A stretch of DNA of 64,000 bases, taken from the NCBI RefSeq assembly GCF_001293685.1, contig NZ_BCAG01000003.1, forward strand, positions 2,396,501-2,460,500, in the 5' to 3' direction. The stretch comes from Desulfatitalea tepidiphila. GTDB taxonomy: Bacteria; Desulfobacterota; Desulfobacteria; Desulfobacterales; Desulfosarcinaceae. Below the pieces are notes generated by a model that did no database searches, was not told the origin of the DNA, and saw nothing but the letters and a program-made list of their open reading frames with translations. The stretch's first letter is position 1. Each line of letters begins with the position of its first letter. This document shows, piece by piece, positions 1 to 7,700 of the stretch. The position numbers and the translations under genes are program-made.

Positions 1-466
1 AAAAAGCGGCAATCATCTGCGCTTTTTGCCTTGCAGCGTCAAATTCCTCATCGGTTGAGCTAATGCCGGCCGGCCGGCGCGGATCCAAATCAATGAGTAA
101 CCACCTTATAAGTGAAACATCGGTGTCGCTTGCCTGGTGTTTGGCATTTGGTTCGACACGATTTGCACATCGGGCCAGCAAAGCAGGCTTTAGAGGATTG
201 ATGGTGAAATAGACGCCGGATGCACCAGCGTCATCAAGTTCGGCCGCCGCTGTAGCGAATGTCTGCGGATCATTGAAATAGCCACGCACGATTCCGCCAT
301 CGTGACGCGAACAAAAACCTGGCCAAACCTTGCTTTTTCCGCTGAGCCCCAGTGCACGGATTTCGCAAACCTCATTATTATGGAAAAAGCGGTTGAATAG
401 ACTTTCCAAAGATTGAGCCTTTCGCACAGCACCATCTAATTGAATCAGCCAATAACAACAAGCCAT
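1..466 (-). CDS. Primase/helicase N-terminus (phage P4/plasmid type), partial
   Basis: The minus strand is open from an ATG at 466 to the left edge of the window, about 155 residues, so the C-terminus is outside. The reading frame contains VCEIRALG, VYFTINPLKPALLARCANR and LLIDLDPRRPAGISSTDEE. These match the conserved N-terminal primase-polymerase region of large primase/helicase proteins from plasmids, phages and integrative elements, in which the aspartates of LIDLDP are probably catalytic. A stop codon lies 13 codons upstream of the ATG and no other ATG intervenes. There is no clear ribosome binding site, and a terminator-like hairpin sits just upstream. The gene marks the end of a mobile element whose body lies to the left. 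The domain assignment is firm; whether the gene is intact cannot be judged. Confidence 0.8.
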   Translation of the reverse strand, partial: MACCYWLIQLDGAVRKAQSLESLFNRFFHNNEVCEIRALGLSGKSKVWPGFCSRHDGGIVRGYFNDPQTFATAAAELDDAGASGVYFTINPLKPALLARCANRVEPNAKHQASDTDVSLIRWLLIDLDPRRPAGISSTDEEFDAARQKAQMIAAF

Positions 467-471
467 TGGAC

Positions 472-515
472 GAAAAAAGGCGCACTCAGTATGAGTTGCG
501 CCTCACATATAGTTC
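472..515 (-). terminator. Rho-independent terminator-like hairpin
   Basis: On the minus strand a stem GGCGCAACTCA / TGAGTGCGCC closes around a 3-base loop and is followed by TTTTTTCG. It lies immediately upstream of the primase ATG and downstream of the gene ending at 601, so it would end transcription of that gene and separate it from the primase. Confidence 0.6.
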
Positions 516-539
516 AGCAGCGAAATCATGTCGCAGCTA

Positions 540-598
540 AAAAGCAGCTTTTTTCAATTATAAGAATCTGTAATTCTTAAATAATCAAAAAAGCTGCC
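540..598. repeat. Nested inverted repeat
   Basis: The outer arms GCAGCTTTTTT and AAAAAAGCTGC are perfect complements. They enclose a second inverted repeat, TAAGAAT / ATTCTTA with an offset spacer. The whole unit is about 59 bp, sits directly after the stop codon of the gene at 601-1485, and has A/T tracts on both sides. It could act as a bidirectional terminator or be the remnant end of a small mobile element. Confidence 0.55.
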
Positions 599-600
599 TT

Positions 601-1485
601 TCAGCTACTTTTGTTCAGTTTTTTGAGTCTTTGATACCTCTCAAACAGTCTTTGTTTGCTATAGCTTTTTTGGTGAGGCAACACCCGCGTCACCAATCTT
701 TGTAGCACCCCTGCTTTGAATTTTTTTCTTGGATCTTTGGACCACGAATACAGGTCCTTGCTATCAATATCTTCTTTGGCAATTAGGCAGCCACCTTTAT
801 TTCTCGCATAATTTTTGAGCCCAAATAATGCATTTTTGCGCAATTTTTCTCGCGATTCTTCTTTTAATAGGCTGTTGTTTATGTTTCTCACCATTGTTCT
901 CCAGATAGCCTCGACGGGCTCCATTGCCTGCTCAAGCAACTGGTCCAATTGGTTGTTAAAGTCATCTTCCAGTTGTAAATTGGCTCCTGTATTTGAAACT
1001 TCCTCTGTCAAGGATTCATCTATATTGATTTTATTATACAAGACAATCTTTGGGTCCTCTAAATAGATATCTACAAGAGAAACAAAGGTTTCCGGATGGT
1101 CTGATGGGACAATTACCTTTTTTTTTTCATGCAGCTCGTTTTTTTTCGATTGATGAGAGAGTGCATGATTATCCAGCACAGAAATGTCTATATGCCATTC
1201 TCTTTGATATCCAAAATTAGGCAAGTCTTTATAACAGGCCACAAACGTGCCGGAAAAATATTTTTCCTCCTTCAATAAGAAATCTATTTGCGAGTTCAAT
1301 TCTTTTGGAATTTGCGTAACGTCCCATTTAATTAAATATTTAAACCCATATTTTTCAGGCTCATGGCATATATATAAAGACACGCGAAATATTTCAGGGT
1401 GAATTTTTGCCCACTTTTTCGCCTCCCTCTGGAGAACCGGAATGTGGAATTCTGGAAATGATTCTGAAGCAGTTTTAGATATCAT
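601..1485 (-). CDS. Hypothetical protein, 294 aa
   Basis: No family is recognised. The protein is charged, rich in lysine and glutamate, with a basic C-terminal third that could bind nucleic acid (for example KDPRKKFKAGVLQRLVTRVL). No signal peptide or membrane segment is visible. The gene is clearly more AT-rich than the sigma-54 regulator beside it, and its ATG is only 57 bases from that gene's stop codon, on the same strand. The ribosome binding site is weak. Composition and position next to a primase fragment suggest a horizontally acquired gene. The start could also be further downstream. Confidence 0.6.
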   Translation of the reverse strand: MISKTASESFPEFHIPVLQREAKKWAKIHPEIFRVSLYICHEPEKYGFKYLIKWDVTQIPKELNSQIDFLLKEEKYFSGTFVACYKDLPNFGYQREWHIDISVLDNHALSHQSKKNELHEKKKVIVPSDHPETFVSLVDIYLEDPKIVLYNKINIDESLTEEVSNTGANLQLEDDFNNQLDQLLEQAMEPVEAIWRTMVRNINNSLLKEESREKLRKNALFGLKNYARNKGGCLIAKEDIDSKDLYSWSKDPRKKFKAGVLQRLVTRVLPHQKSYSKQRLFERYQRLKKLNKSS

Positions 1486-1542
1486 GGGTGTTTCAGATTC
1501 TTTGGTTAATCTGTTACATCGGGATCATCAGCAAGCGATTGA

Positions 1543-3114
1543 TCAGGAATTGGCAAACAGGTTGTTTACCCTGGTGGTCTTTCTCCCGAAAGCAATGCCC
1601 AACTTATCCATGCGGCTGCGCAACGTGCTCGGATGGATGCCGAGGAGGGCGGCCGCGCCCACCCTGCCTTGGATTCTGCCGTGGGTCGAGCGCAGGACGG
1701 CTTCGATATGCCGGCGCATGGCCGCATCCAGGGAGAGATGCGGACGAAGTGTTTCATCTGCCCTCGCCGGGGCGTCGTCGTCGGGCCGATCGTCGACCAG
1801 GCCTGCAAACGAGAGGGGTTCCTCTTCGGAGCGGCTTTGATGGCGGATCAGGGCCCGCTCGACTATGTTTTCGAGTTCCCGGACGTTTCCCGGCCAGGGG
1901 TAGGCCGCGAGCAGATCCATGGTGCCCGCCGCCAGGCCCGGATGCTTGTAGAGATTGAACGCCTTGAGTTTTCGGTCGATGAAGTGGTGGACCAGGGCCG
2001 GAATGTCGGATTTGCGCCGGCGCAGGGGTGGGATGTGAATGGGAAAAACATTGAGCCGGAAGAGCAGATCCTCCCGAAACCGCCCGCTTTTGACCATCTC
2101 GGCCAGGTTGCGATGGGTAGCTGCGACGATCCGCACATCCACCTCGATGGGGTCGGTCCCGCCGACCCGCTCAATGATGCCGTCCTGAAGCACCCGCAGG
2201 AGCCGGACCTGGGCCGCCAGTGGCAGTTCGCCGACCTCGTCCAGGAAAAGCGTGCCGCGGTGGGCCCGCTCGAAACGCCCCCGTTTGCTGCGGATGGCGC
2301 CGGTGAAGGCCCCCTTTTCGTGACCGAACAGCTCGCTGTCGAGCAGGTTGTCGGGAATGGCGCCGCAGTTCACCTTGACCAGCGGACCGTCGCGCCGCGG
2401 CGAGGTGAAGTGAATAACGTTGGCGATGACCTCTTTTCCCACCCCGGTCTCGCCGGTGAGCATGACGTGGCTGTTCAGGGGGGCCACCTGCCGGACCATC
2501 TCCATCACGTCGCGAAGCCCATACCGAGCTCCGACAATTTCGTCTCCGGAAAGATAGCGCAGCTCCTGTTGCAGGTAGCGATTGTCATCGGCCAGCAGAT
2601 CCTTTAACCGCAAAAGCTCTCGGTGCTGGAGCACATTGGCCATGGCAATGGCGAAGGGATCGTGAAGCAACCCGATCAGCCGGACATGCTCGGGGGTAAA
2701 GCTGTTCTCGTCATCTGAAAAAACCTGCACGACCCCTAGCTTTTTCTCGTCAATTTTGAGCGGCAATACGATTTCGGAAAAAGGTGAGATCCCCAGGGCC
2801 CCCCCCACTTCACGGCCAATGGGATCGTCCGCCGAATGGGGTAACAGGAGGACCTCATCGCCCGAGGTCGTGAGACGGGCTTGCGCCTCGGAAGACAAAT
2901 AGATCGGTTTGGTCCAGGCGGAGATGGGCAAGGTCGCGGCCAGGGAGAGCACGCGGACAGCCCCTTTTTCCGGTTCATAAGTACAAAGCATTATCCCCTT
3001 TATAGGGAGATAGTGTTTTAAATAGGCGAAGCATTCCCGGACCACCTTGTCGATATCCAGGCTGCCGCAGATTTTCAGGGTCGCCTGATGGAAAAAATTC
3101 ATGTCGCCATTCAT
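1543..3114 (-). CDS. Sigma-54 dependent transcriptional activator with GAF sensor
   Basis: 523 aa with the layout of NorR/FhlA-type enhancer-binding proteins: an N-terminal GAF-like sensor (about residues 10-170), an AAA+ domain (about 195-430) and a C-terminal Fis-type helix-turn-helix (about 470-510). The AAA+ domain has a Walker A GETGVGKE, the sigma-54 contacting loop GAFTGA, a Walker B LFLDEVGE and the arginine-rich FREDLLFRLNVF region. The protein should bind upstream DNA, sense a small molecule or redox signal through GAF, and drive open-complex formation by sigma-54 polymerase. It is divergent from the efflux genes. A sigma-54 promoter and paired inverted sites lie between them (3132-3259), so it is very probably their local regulator. 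The inducer cannot be read from the sequence. Confidence 0.93.
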   Translation of the reverse strand: MNGDMNFFHQATLKICGSLDIDKVVRECFAYLKHYLPIKGIMLCTYEPEKGAVRVLSLAATLPISAWTKPIYLSSEAQARLTTSGDEVLLLPHSADDPIGREVGGALGISPFSEIVLPLKIDEKKLGVVQVFSDDENSFTPEHVRLIGLLHDPFAIAMANVLQHRELLRLKDLLADDNRYLQQELRYLSGDEIVGARYGLRDVMEMVRQVAPLNSHVMLTGETGVGKEVIANVIHFTSPRRDGPLVKVNCGAIPDNLLDSELFGHEKGAFTGAIRSKRGRFERAHRGTLFLDEVGELPLAAQVRLLRVLQDGIIERVGGTDPIEVDVRIVAATHRNLAEMVKSGRFREDLLFRLNVFPIHIPPLRRRKSDIPALVHHFIDRKLKAFNLYKHPGLAAGTMDLLAAYPWPGNVRELENIVERALIRHQSRSEEEPLSFAGLVDDRPDDDAPARADETLRPHLSLDAAMRRHIEAVLRSTHGRIQGRVGAAALLGIHPSTLRSRMDKLGIAFGRKTTRVNNLFANS

Positions 3115-3131
3115 CGCATCACCCTCGCATT

Positions 3132-3192
3132 CGAAATATCGAAGATTCTTGTTTTAAATGCCATATTTCACATTTAAAAGCACGATATTTCG
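3132..3192. promoter_or_regulatory. Candidate enhancer sites for the adjacent sigma-54 activator
   Basis: CGAAATATCG at 3132-3141 and its exact reverse complement CGATATTTCG at 3183-3192 lie 51 bp apart, about five helical turns. They sit about 80-140 bp upstream of the predicted sigma-54 start site, the usual location for enhancer-binding protein sites. Assignment to the neighbouring activator is inference. Confidence 0.5.
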
Positions 3193-3244
3193 CGGTAAAT
3201 ACCGTAAAATTACATAACCTATTGATTTTAAGAAAACTTTATCA

Positions 3245-3259
3245 TGGCACGATCTTTGA
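3245..3259 (+). promoter_or_regulatory. Sigma-54 promoter (-24/-12)
   Basis: TGGCACGATCTTTGA matches the consensus TGGCACG-N4-TTGC with one mismatch in the -12 element (GA for GC) and the correct GG-N10 spacing. Transcription would begin near 3270, which argues that the first gene starts downstream of the ATG at 3273. Confidence 0.6.
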
Positions 3260-3335
3260 TTAAATCAGCGGAATGCCAAGAAGTGATCGTGGCGTCACAT
3301 CATCGTTGCACGGTTTATTGAATAGCGAGGTCCAC

Positions 3336-3626
3336 TTGCGGTGGGTTAAAATCATCAATGTCCGCGTTGCCGCGACCACGGCGCCTTCGATACTGGAGCG
3401 TCTATTCGGCGACATCCGGCGCAATGTCACTGCAGGTGCCGAGGGCGTGGTGCGGCTGGTCATCTACCGAGGCAGCCTGGTGGACAGCGATTGGGCCATC
3501 CACATTCACCGGGAAACCAATGAAAGCCCCATGGGTCGAACGGCGCTGGGGATCGAATTGGCGGACGAGGTGCGACACATGGGCCTAGTGGATCATTCGA
3601 TTTGGATTGAAGCGGAGGGAGAGTGA
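3336..3626 (+). CDS. Small hypothetical protein at the head of the efflux operon
   Basis: About 96 aa, not recognised. The frame is open from an ATG at 3273, but the predicted sigma-54 start site is near 3270. A TTG at 3336 has a GCGAGG ribosome binding site five bases upstream, so it is preferred. The protein is a compact alpha/beta-looking sequence (WVKIINVRVAATTAPSILER, then VVRLVIYRGSLVDSDWAIHI) with no signal peptide, so probably cytoplasmic. Its size resembles small ferredoxin-fold proteins such as antibiotic-biosynthesis-monooxygenase-like proteins, but this is a guess. The stop codon overlaps the GTG of the adaptor gene (GTGA), so the two are translationally coupled. Confidence 0.55.
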   Translation: MRWVKIINVRVAATTAPSILERLFGDIRRNVTAGAEGVVRLVIYRGSLVDSDWAIHIHRETNESPMGRTALGIELADEVRHMGLVDHSIWIEAEGE

Positions 3627-4717
3627 AGCAGATGAAAGAACATCGTAGGTCGATACAAGCGGGGATTGTGGGGATCGCCACCCTCGCCCTCGTTCTCTGG
3701 GGCCTGGTCGGCTGCAGCCTGGAGGAAAAGCCAGCTGCCTTGACTCAACTGGCCGCATCGACGCCGGTGGCAACGGTACTGGTCACCCAAGTGGCGGCCA
3801 ACCAGGTGGTGGCGGTCAGCGGGACGTTGACCGCCGACAAGACCGCACCGCTGAGTTTTCTGGTGCCGGGCAAGGTGAGTCGCGTTTACGTGGATGAAGG
3901 TGATCACGTCCGTCGCGGAGATCTTTTGGCCACCGTGGAATCCCACGATTACCGCAACAATCTCGACATCTCCGAGGCGGCGCTGCTCAAGGCCGACGAC
4001 GCCTATAACCGCTATGAACCCCTTTACCGGGAAGGCGCCTTTACGGAGAAGAACCTGATCGAGCTGAAAACGGGCCTGGCCCAGGCGGTTGCCGCCCGCA
4101 ACATCGCGCGCAAGGCCCTGGCCGATACCGACCTGTCCGCCCCCATATCCGGCATCGTAGGGCAAAAGGGCATAGAAATCGGCCAACTCGTATCGCCCCA
4201 GGTCCTGGCGTTTACCATAGTCAAAACCGATGTGATTTACGCCCGAGTGTCGGTCCCCGAAGCGGAGGTTGGCCAGGTGTCCATGGGGCAGAAGGCCGAG
4301 GTCACAATCCCGGCCCTGGCGGGCCATTCCTTCATCGGCAAGGTCTCCATGATCGGCGCCGTGGCCGATGCGCGCAGCCGGACCTTTGCGGTCAAGGTTG
4401 AACTGGACAATCCGGATTTCATCCTGCGTCCGGGCATGATCGTGCAGACCGAGATCATGACTGACCAGCGCGTGAACCTGTTGACAGTCCCGGGCAGCGC
4501 CATCGTGCGCGACGCGGACGACCTCACCTATGTGTTTGTGGCCGATGCGCAGACCGGTCTGGCCCAGCGCAGGCGGGTCATCCCCGGCTCGGCCTTTGGC
4601 AACGAGATCGAAATCAAAAGCGGAGTGACAGCCAAGGATGCCGTGATCGTTTCCGGCCAACACAAGCTCACCGACGGCGCCCCCATCACGATCGCCAAAG
4701 GGAACAGCGACGCCTGA
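3623..4717 (+). CDS. RND efflux periplasmic adaptor (membrane fusion protein), lipoprotein
   Basis: 364 aa, HlyD/AcrA family. It starts with a basic N-terminus, a hydrophobic stretch and a lipobox LVGC, so it is probably lipidated and anchored in the periplasm. A lipoyl half-motif (VSRVYVDEGDHVRRGDLLAT) is followed by a short helical hairpin, then the second lipoyl half (ADTDLSAPISGIVGQKGIEI) and beta-barrel and membrane-proximal domains. Adaptors of this family bridge an inner-membrane RND pump and an outer-membrane channel; both partners appear to be encoded by the next gene. The start is GTG 3623 or ATG 3632. Confidence 0.9.
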   Translation: MKQMKEHRRSIQAGIVGIATLALVLWGLVGCSLEEKPAALTQLAASTPVATVLVTQVAANQVVAVSGTLTADKTAPLSFLVPGKVSRVYVDEGDHVRRGDLLATVESHDYRNNLDISEAALLKADDAYNRYEPLYREGAFTEKNLIELKTGLAQAVAARNIARKALADTDLSAPISGIVGQKGIEIGQLVSPQVLAFTIVKTDVIYARVSVPEAEVGQVSMGQKAEVTIPALAGHSFIGKVSMIGAVADARSRTFAVKVELDNPDFILRPGMIVQTEIMTDQRVNLLTVPGSAIVRDADDLTYVFVADAQTGLAQRRRVIPGSAFGNEIEIKSGVTAKDAVIVSGQHKLTDGAPITIAKGNSDA

Positions 4718-4760
4718 TGATTCCATGTACACCTGCCACCCCCTCTGAAGAGTGTATACA

Positions 4761-7700
4761 ATGAAATTTTTTGAAGCTGCCCTCAAGCACCGGCAGATCA
4801 CGCTGCTGTTGACCCTGATTTTCGTTCTCGCCGGCATGCACTCCCTGCAACACATGCCGCGACGGGAAGACCCGAAGATGACCATTCGCCAGGGCCTGGT
4901 CATCATGCTCTATCCCGGCGCAACGACCCTGGAGATGGAAGAACAGGTGACCAAAAAGGTCGAAGCGCTCCTCTTTCGGTACGAGGAGGTCAAGAAAGAC
5001 GAAACCGAATCGACCACCAAGGACGGCGAGATGATCATCCAGGTGGAATTGCAGGAGTGGCTCTTCGACAAGGACCGGTTCTGGTCCAAAGCGCGCCACG
5101 ATCTCAACGAGCTGAAGGCCGAGCTTCCGCCCGGGGTCATCGGACCTATCATCAACAGTGATTTTGGCGACACCGTGGCTTTGCTGATCGCCGTCTCCTC
5201 CCAGCGCCACAGCTACTCGGAACTGGAGGACTTCTTGGAAATCATCGAAGACGAGCTGCGTCCCCTGGCAGAGGTCTCTAAGCTCAAACGTTACGGCGAG
5301 CAGGCGGAGCAGATCTATGTCACCACCGATTCCCGCAAACTGTCGCAGTACGGGCTGACTCATGGCCAGGTGGTTGAGGCCCTGCAATCCATGAACACCA
5401 TCACCTATGCCGGCGAGATCAAATCCGGCGGTGCACAGATCCCGGTCCACACCACCCATCTGTATGGGTCCATCGACCAGATTGAACACCAGATCGTCGA
5501 CATCTCGTCCCAGGGCCAGGTCGTGCGTCTAAAAGACGTGGCCGGAGTCGTGCGGCGTTACGAGGAGCCGGATGCCTTTATCCGCCTCAACGGGCAAAAA
5601 GCCGTGCTTCTCTCCGTGGAGATGCAGAACGGCTTCAATATCGTGGAATTCGGGCATAAGGTGGACCAGCGCCTGGCGGTCGCCCAGGAGAGGATCCCTT
5701 CGGATGTGAGCGTCAAGAAGACCATCGACCAACCCCAGGTGGTGGATGCCAATATCAGCCATTTCATGAAAGAGTTCGCGATCGCCATCGCGGCGGTCAT
5801 CCTGGTCACCATGCTGCTGCTGCCCCTGCGGGTGGCCATGGTGGCGGCCCTGGCCATCCCCATCACCATCATGATCACTTTCGGGTTCCTCGACTATTTC
5901 AATATCAACTTGCAGCAGATGACACTGGCCGGGTTGATCGTGGTGTTGGGCATGGTAGTCGACAATGCCATCGTCATTGTCGACGACTATGTCGAACGAC
6001 TGGATCAGGGCGCCTCGACCTGGCAAGCGGCCGTAAAGAGCGCCACGGATCTCTTCGTGCCGGTTTTTTCCGCCACCCTGGCCATCATCTGCGCCTTCAT
6101 TCCCCTGAACCTGATTCTCACGGGCAACAGCCAGGAGTTTCTCCACACCCTGCCCATCGCGGTTCTGGTGGCGCTGTTGGTTTCCCTGGTGGTAGCGGTG
6201 TTTCTCATTCCTCTGCTCTGCCACGTCTTCATCAAGAGGGGTTTACATTCGGGTCACGGCAAAAAACCTCGGTTCTCTTTTCTCGACGGGGTCCAGCGGT
6301 TGTACGATACAGTGTTGAGCAAGGCTTTCAAGTGGCCCAGACTGACCATCCTGCTCGGCATCCTCTCCGTGGTCGGAACCGTCGGTCTGGCAGCGCTCGT
6401 TCCCGTGCGGATGTTTCCCAATGCCCAGCGGGACCAGTTCTGCCTGGAGGTCTACATGGACAAGGGCAACCGTCTGGAAGCCACCGATCTTGCGGTCCGA
6501 AAGGTCGAAACGCTGCTCGCCGCAGACAATCGCATCCTCGAGGTCACCAGCTTTATCGGAACCGCCTCGCCACGGTTTTACATGACCTATGCACCCCAGT
6601 TTCCGGACAAAAACTACGCCCAGATCCTGATTGCCACCCGTTCGGCAAAGGATACCGAGGAATTGGTCACCAAACTGGTTCCCGGGCTGCACCATTTTCT
6701 TCCCAATGGCGAGATCCTGGTCAAACAGCTGGTGCAGGGACCGCCGGTGGAGGCGCCCATCGAAGTCCGCGTGAAGGGCAACGACCTGGCGGCCATTCGG
6801 CACATCGGCGAAGATATCACCGCACTGCTGAAAAACACCGAAGGGACCAATTTCATCCGCACCACCTTTCAACAGGACTATTACGGCCTGCGCGTCAAGG
6901 TGAACGAGGAGGTGGCCAATCGGCTCGGGTTCGCCAGCCAGGACATCGCCCGAATGCTGGGCGGTGGACTCAAGGGCGTGCCGGTCTCCACCCTGTGGGA
7001 GGGAGACCATCCGGTCGACATCCTGCTGCGCCTTGACGCTGAACAGCGCGACGCCTTCGATGACATCGACAACATCTACCTGGTCTCTCCGGTCACCGGC
7101 GCCAAGGTGACGCTGCGCCAGTTGGCCGACCTGGAACCGGAGTGGCAGCACGGTCGCATCCGACGCCGAAACGGCGTGCGCACCCTCACCGTGCGTACTG
7201 AAGCGCAGCTCGGACGCATGCCCAACGACATCCTGGCCGAAATTAAGCCCAAAATCGACGCCATGGAACTTCCCCCGGGAATCACCATCGACTACGGCGG
7301 CGAACTGGAAGACCAGGAGAAGGTCATGGGCGAGCAGACGACCTCACTGCTCACCAGCCTGGTGTTGATCTTCATGGTGCTGCTCTTCCAGTTCAAGGGG
7401 ATTGGAAAATCGCTGATCATCATGGCCGCCATTCCCATGAGCTGGTTCGGCGCCTTCCTGGGGCTCTATGTCACCGGCAACCCATTCAGTTTTACCGGGT
7501 TCCTCGGGGTGATCAGCCTGAGCGGCCTGGTGGTGAGAAACGGCATCATCCTGGTGGAATACGCGGACAAACTCACGATTCAGGACGACTCCCGGGATCT
7601 GAAAAGTGTGGCCATGGATGCTGGCAAACGGCGCATGCGGCCGGTCTTTCTCACGGCCATGGCCGCGGCCATGGGCGTGGTCCCCATGATCATCAGCGGA

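Noticed and set aside
1633-2607. Long plus-strand open frame opposite the sigma-54 activator
   Set aside because: It is antisense to a gene with clear motifs; the translation has no recognisable domain and reflects high GC content.
3593-4906. 437-aa minus-strand frame opposite the efflux adaptor
   Set aside because: It is the shadow of the adaptor and permease genes; composition is rich in Gly, His, Asp and Gln, typical of antisense GC-rich frames.
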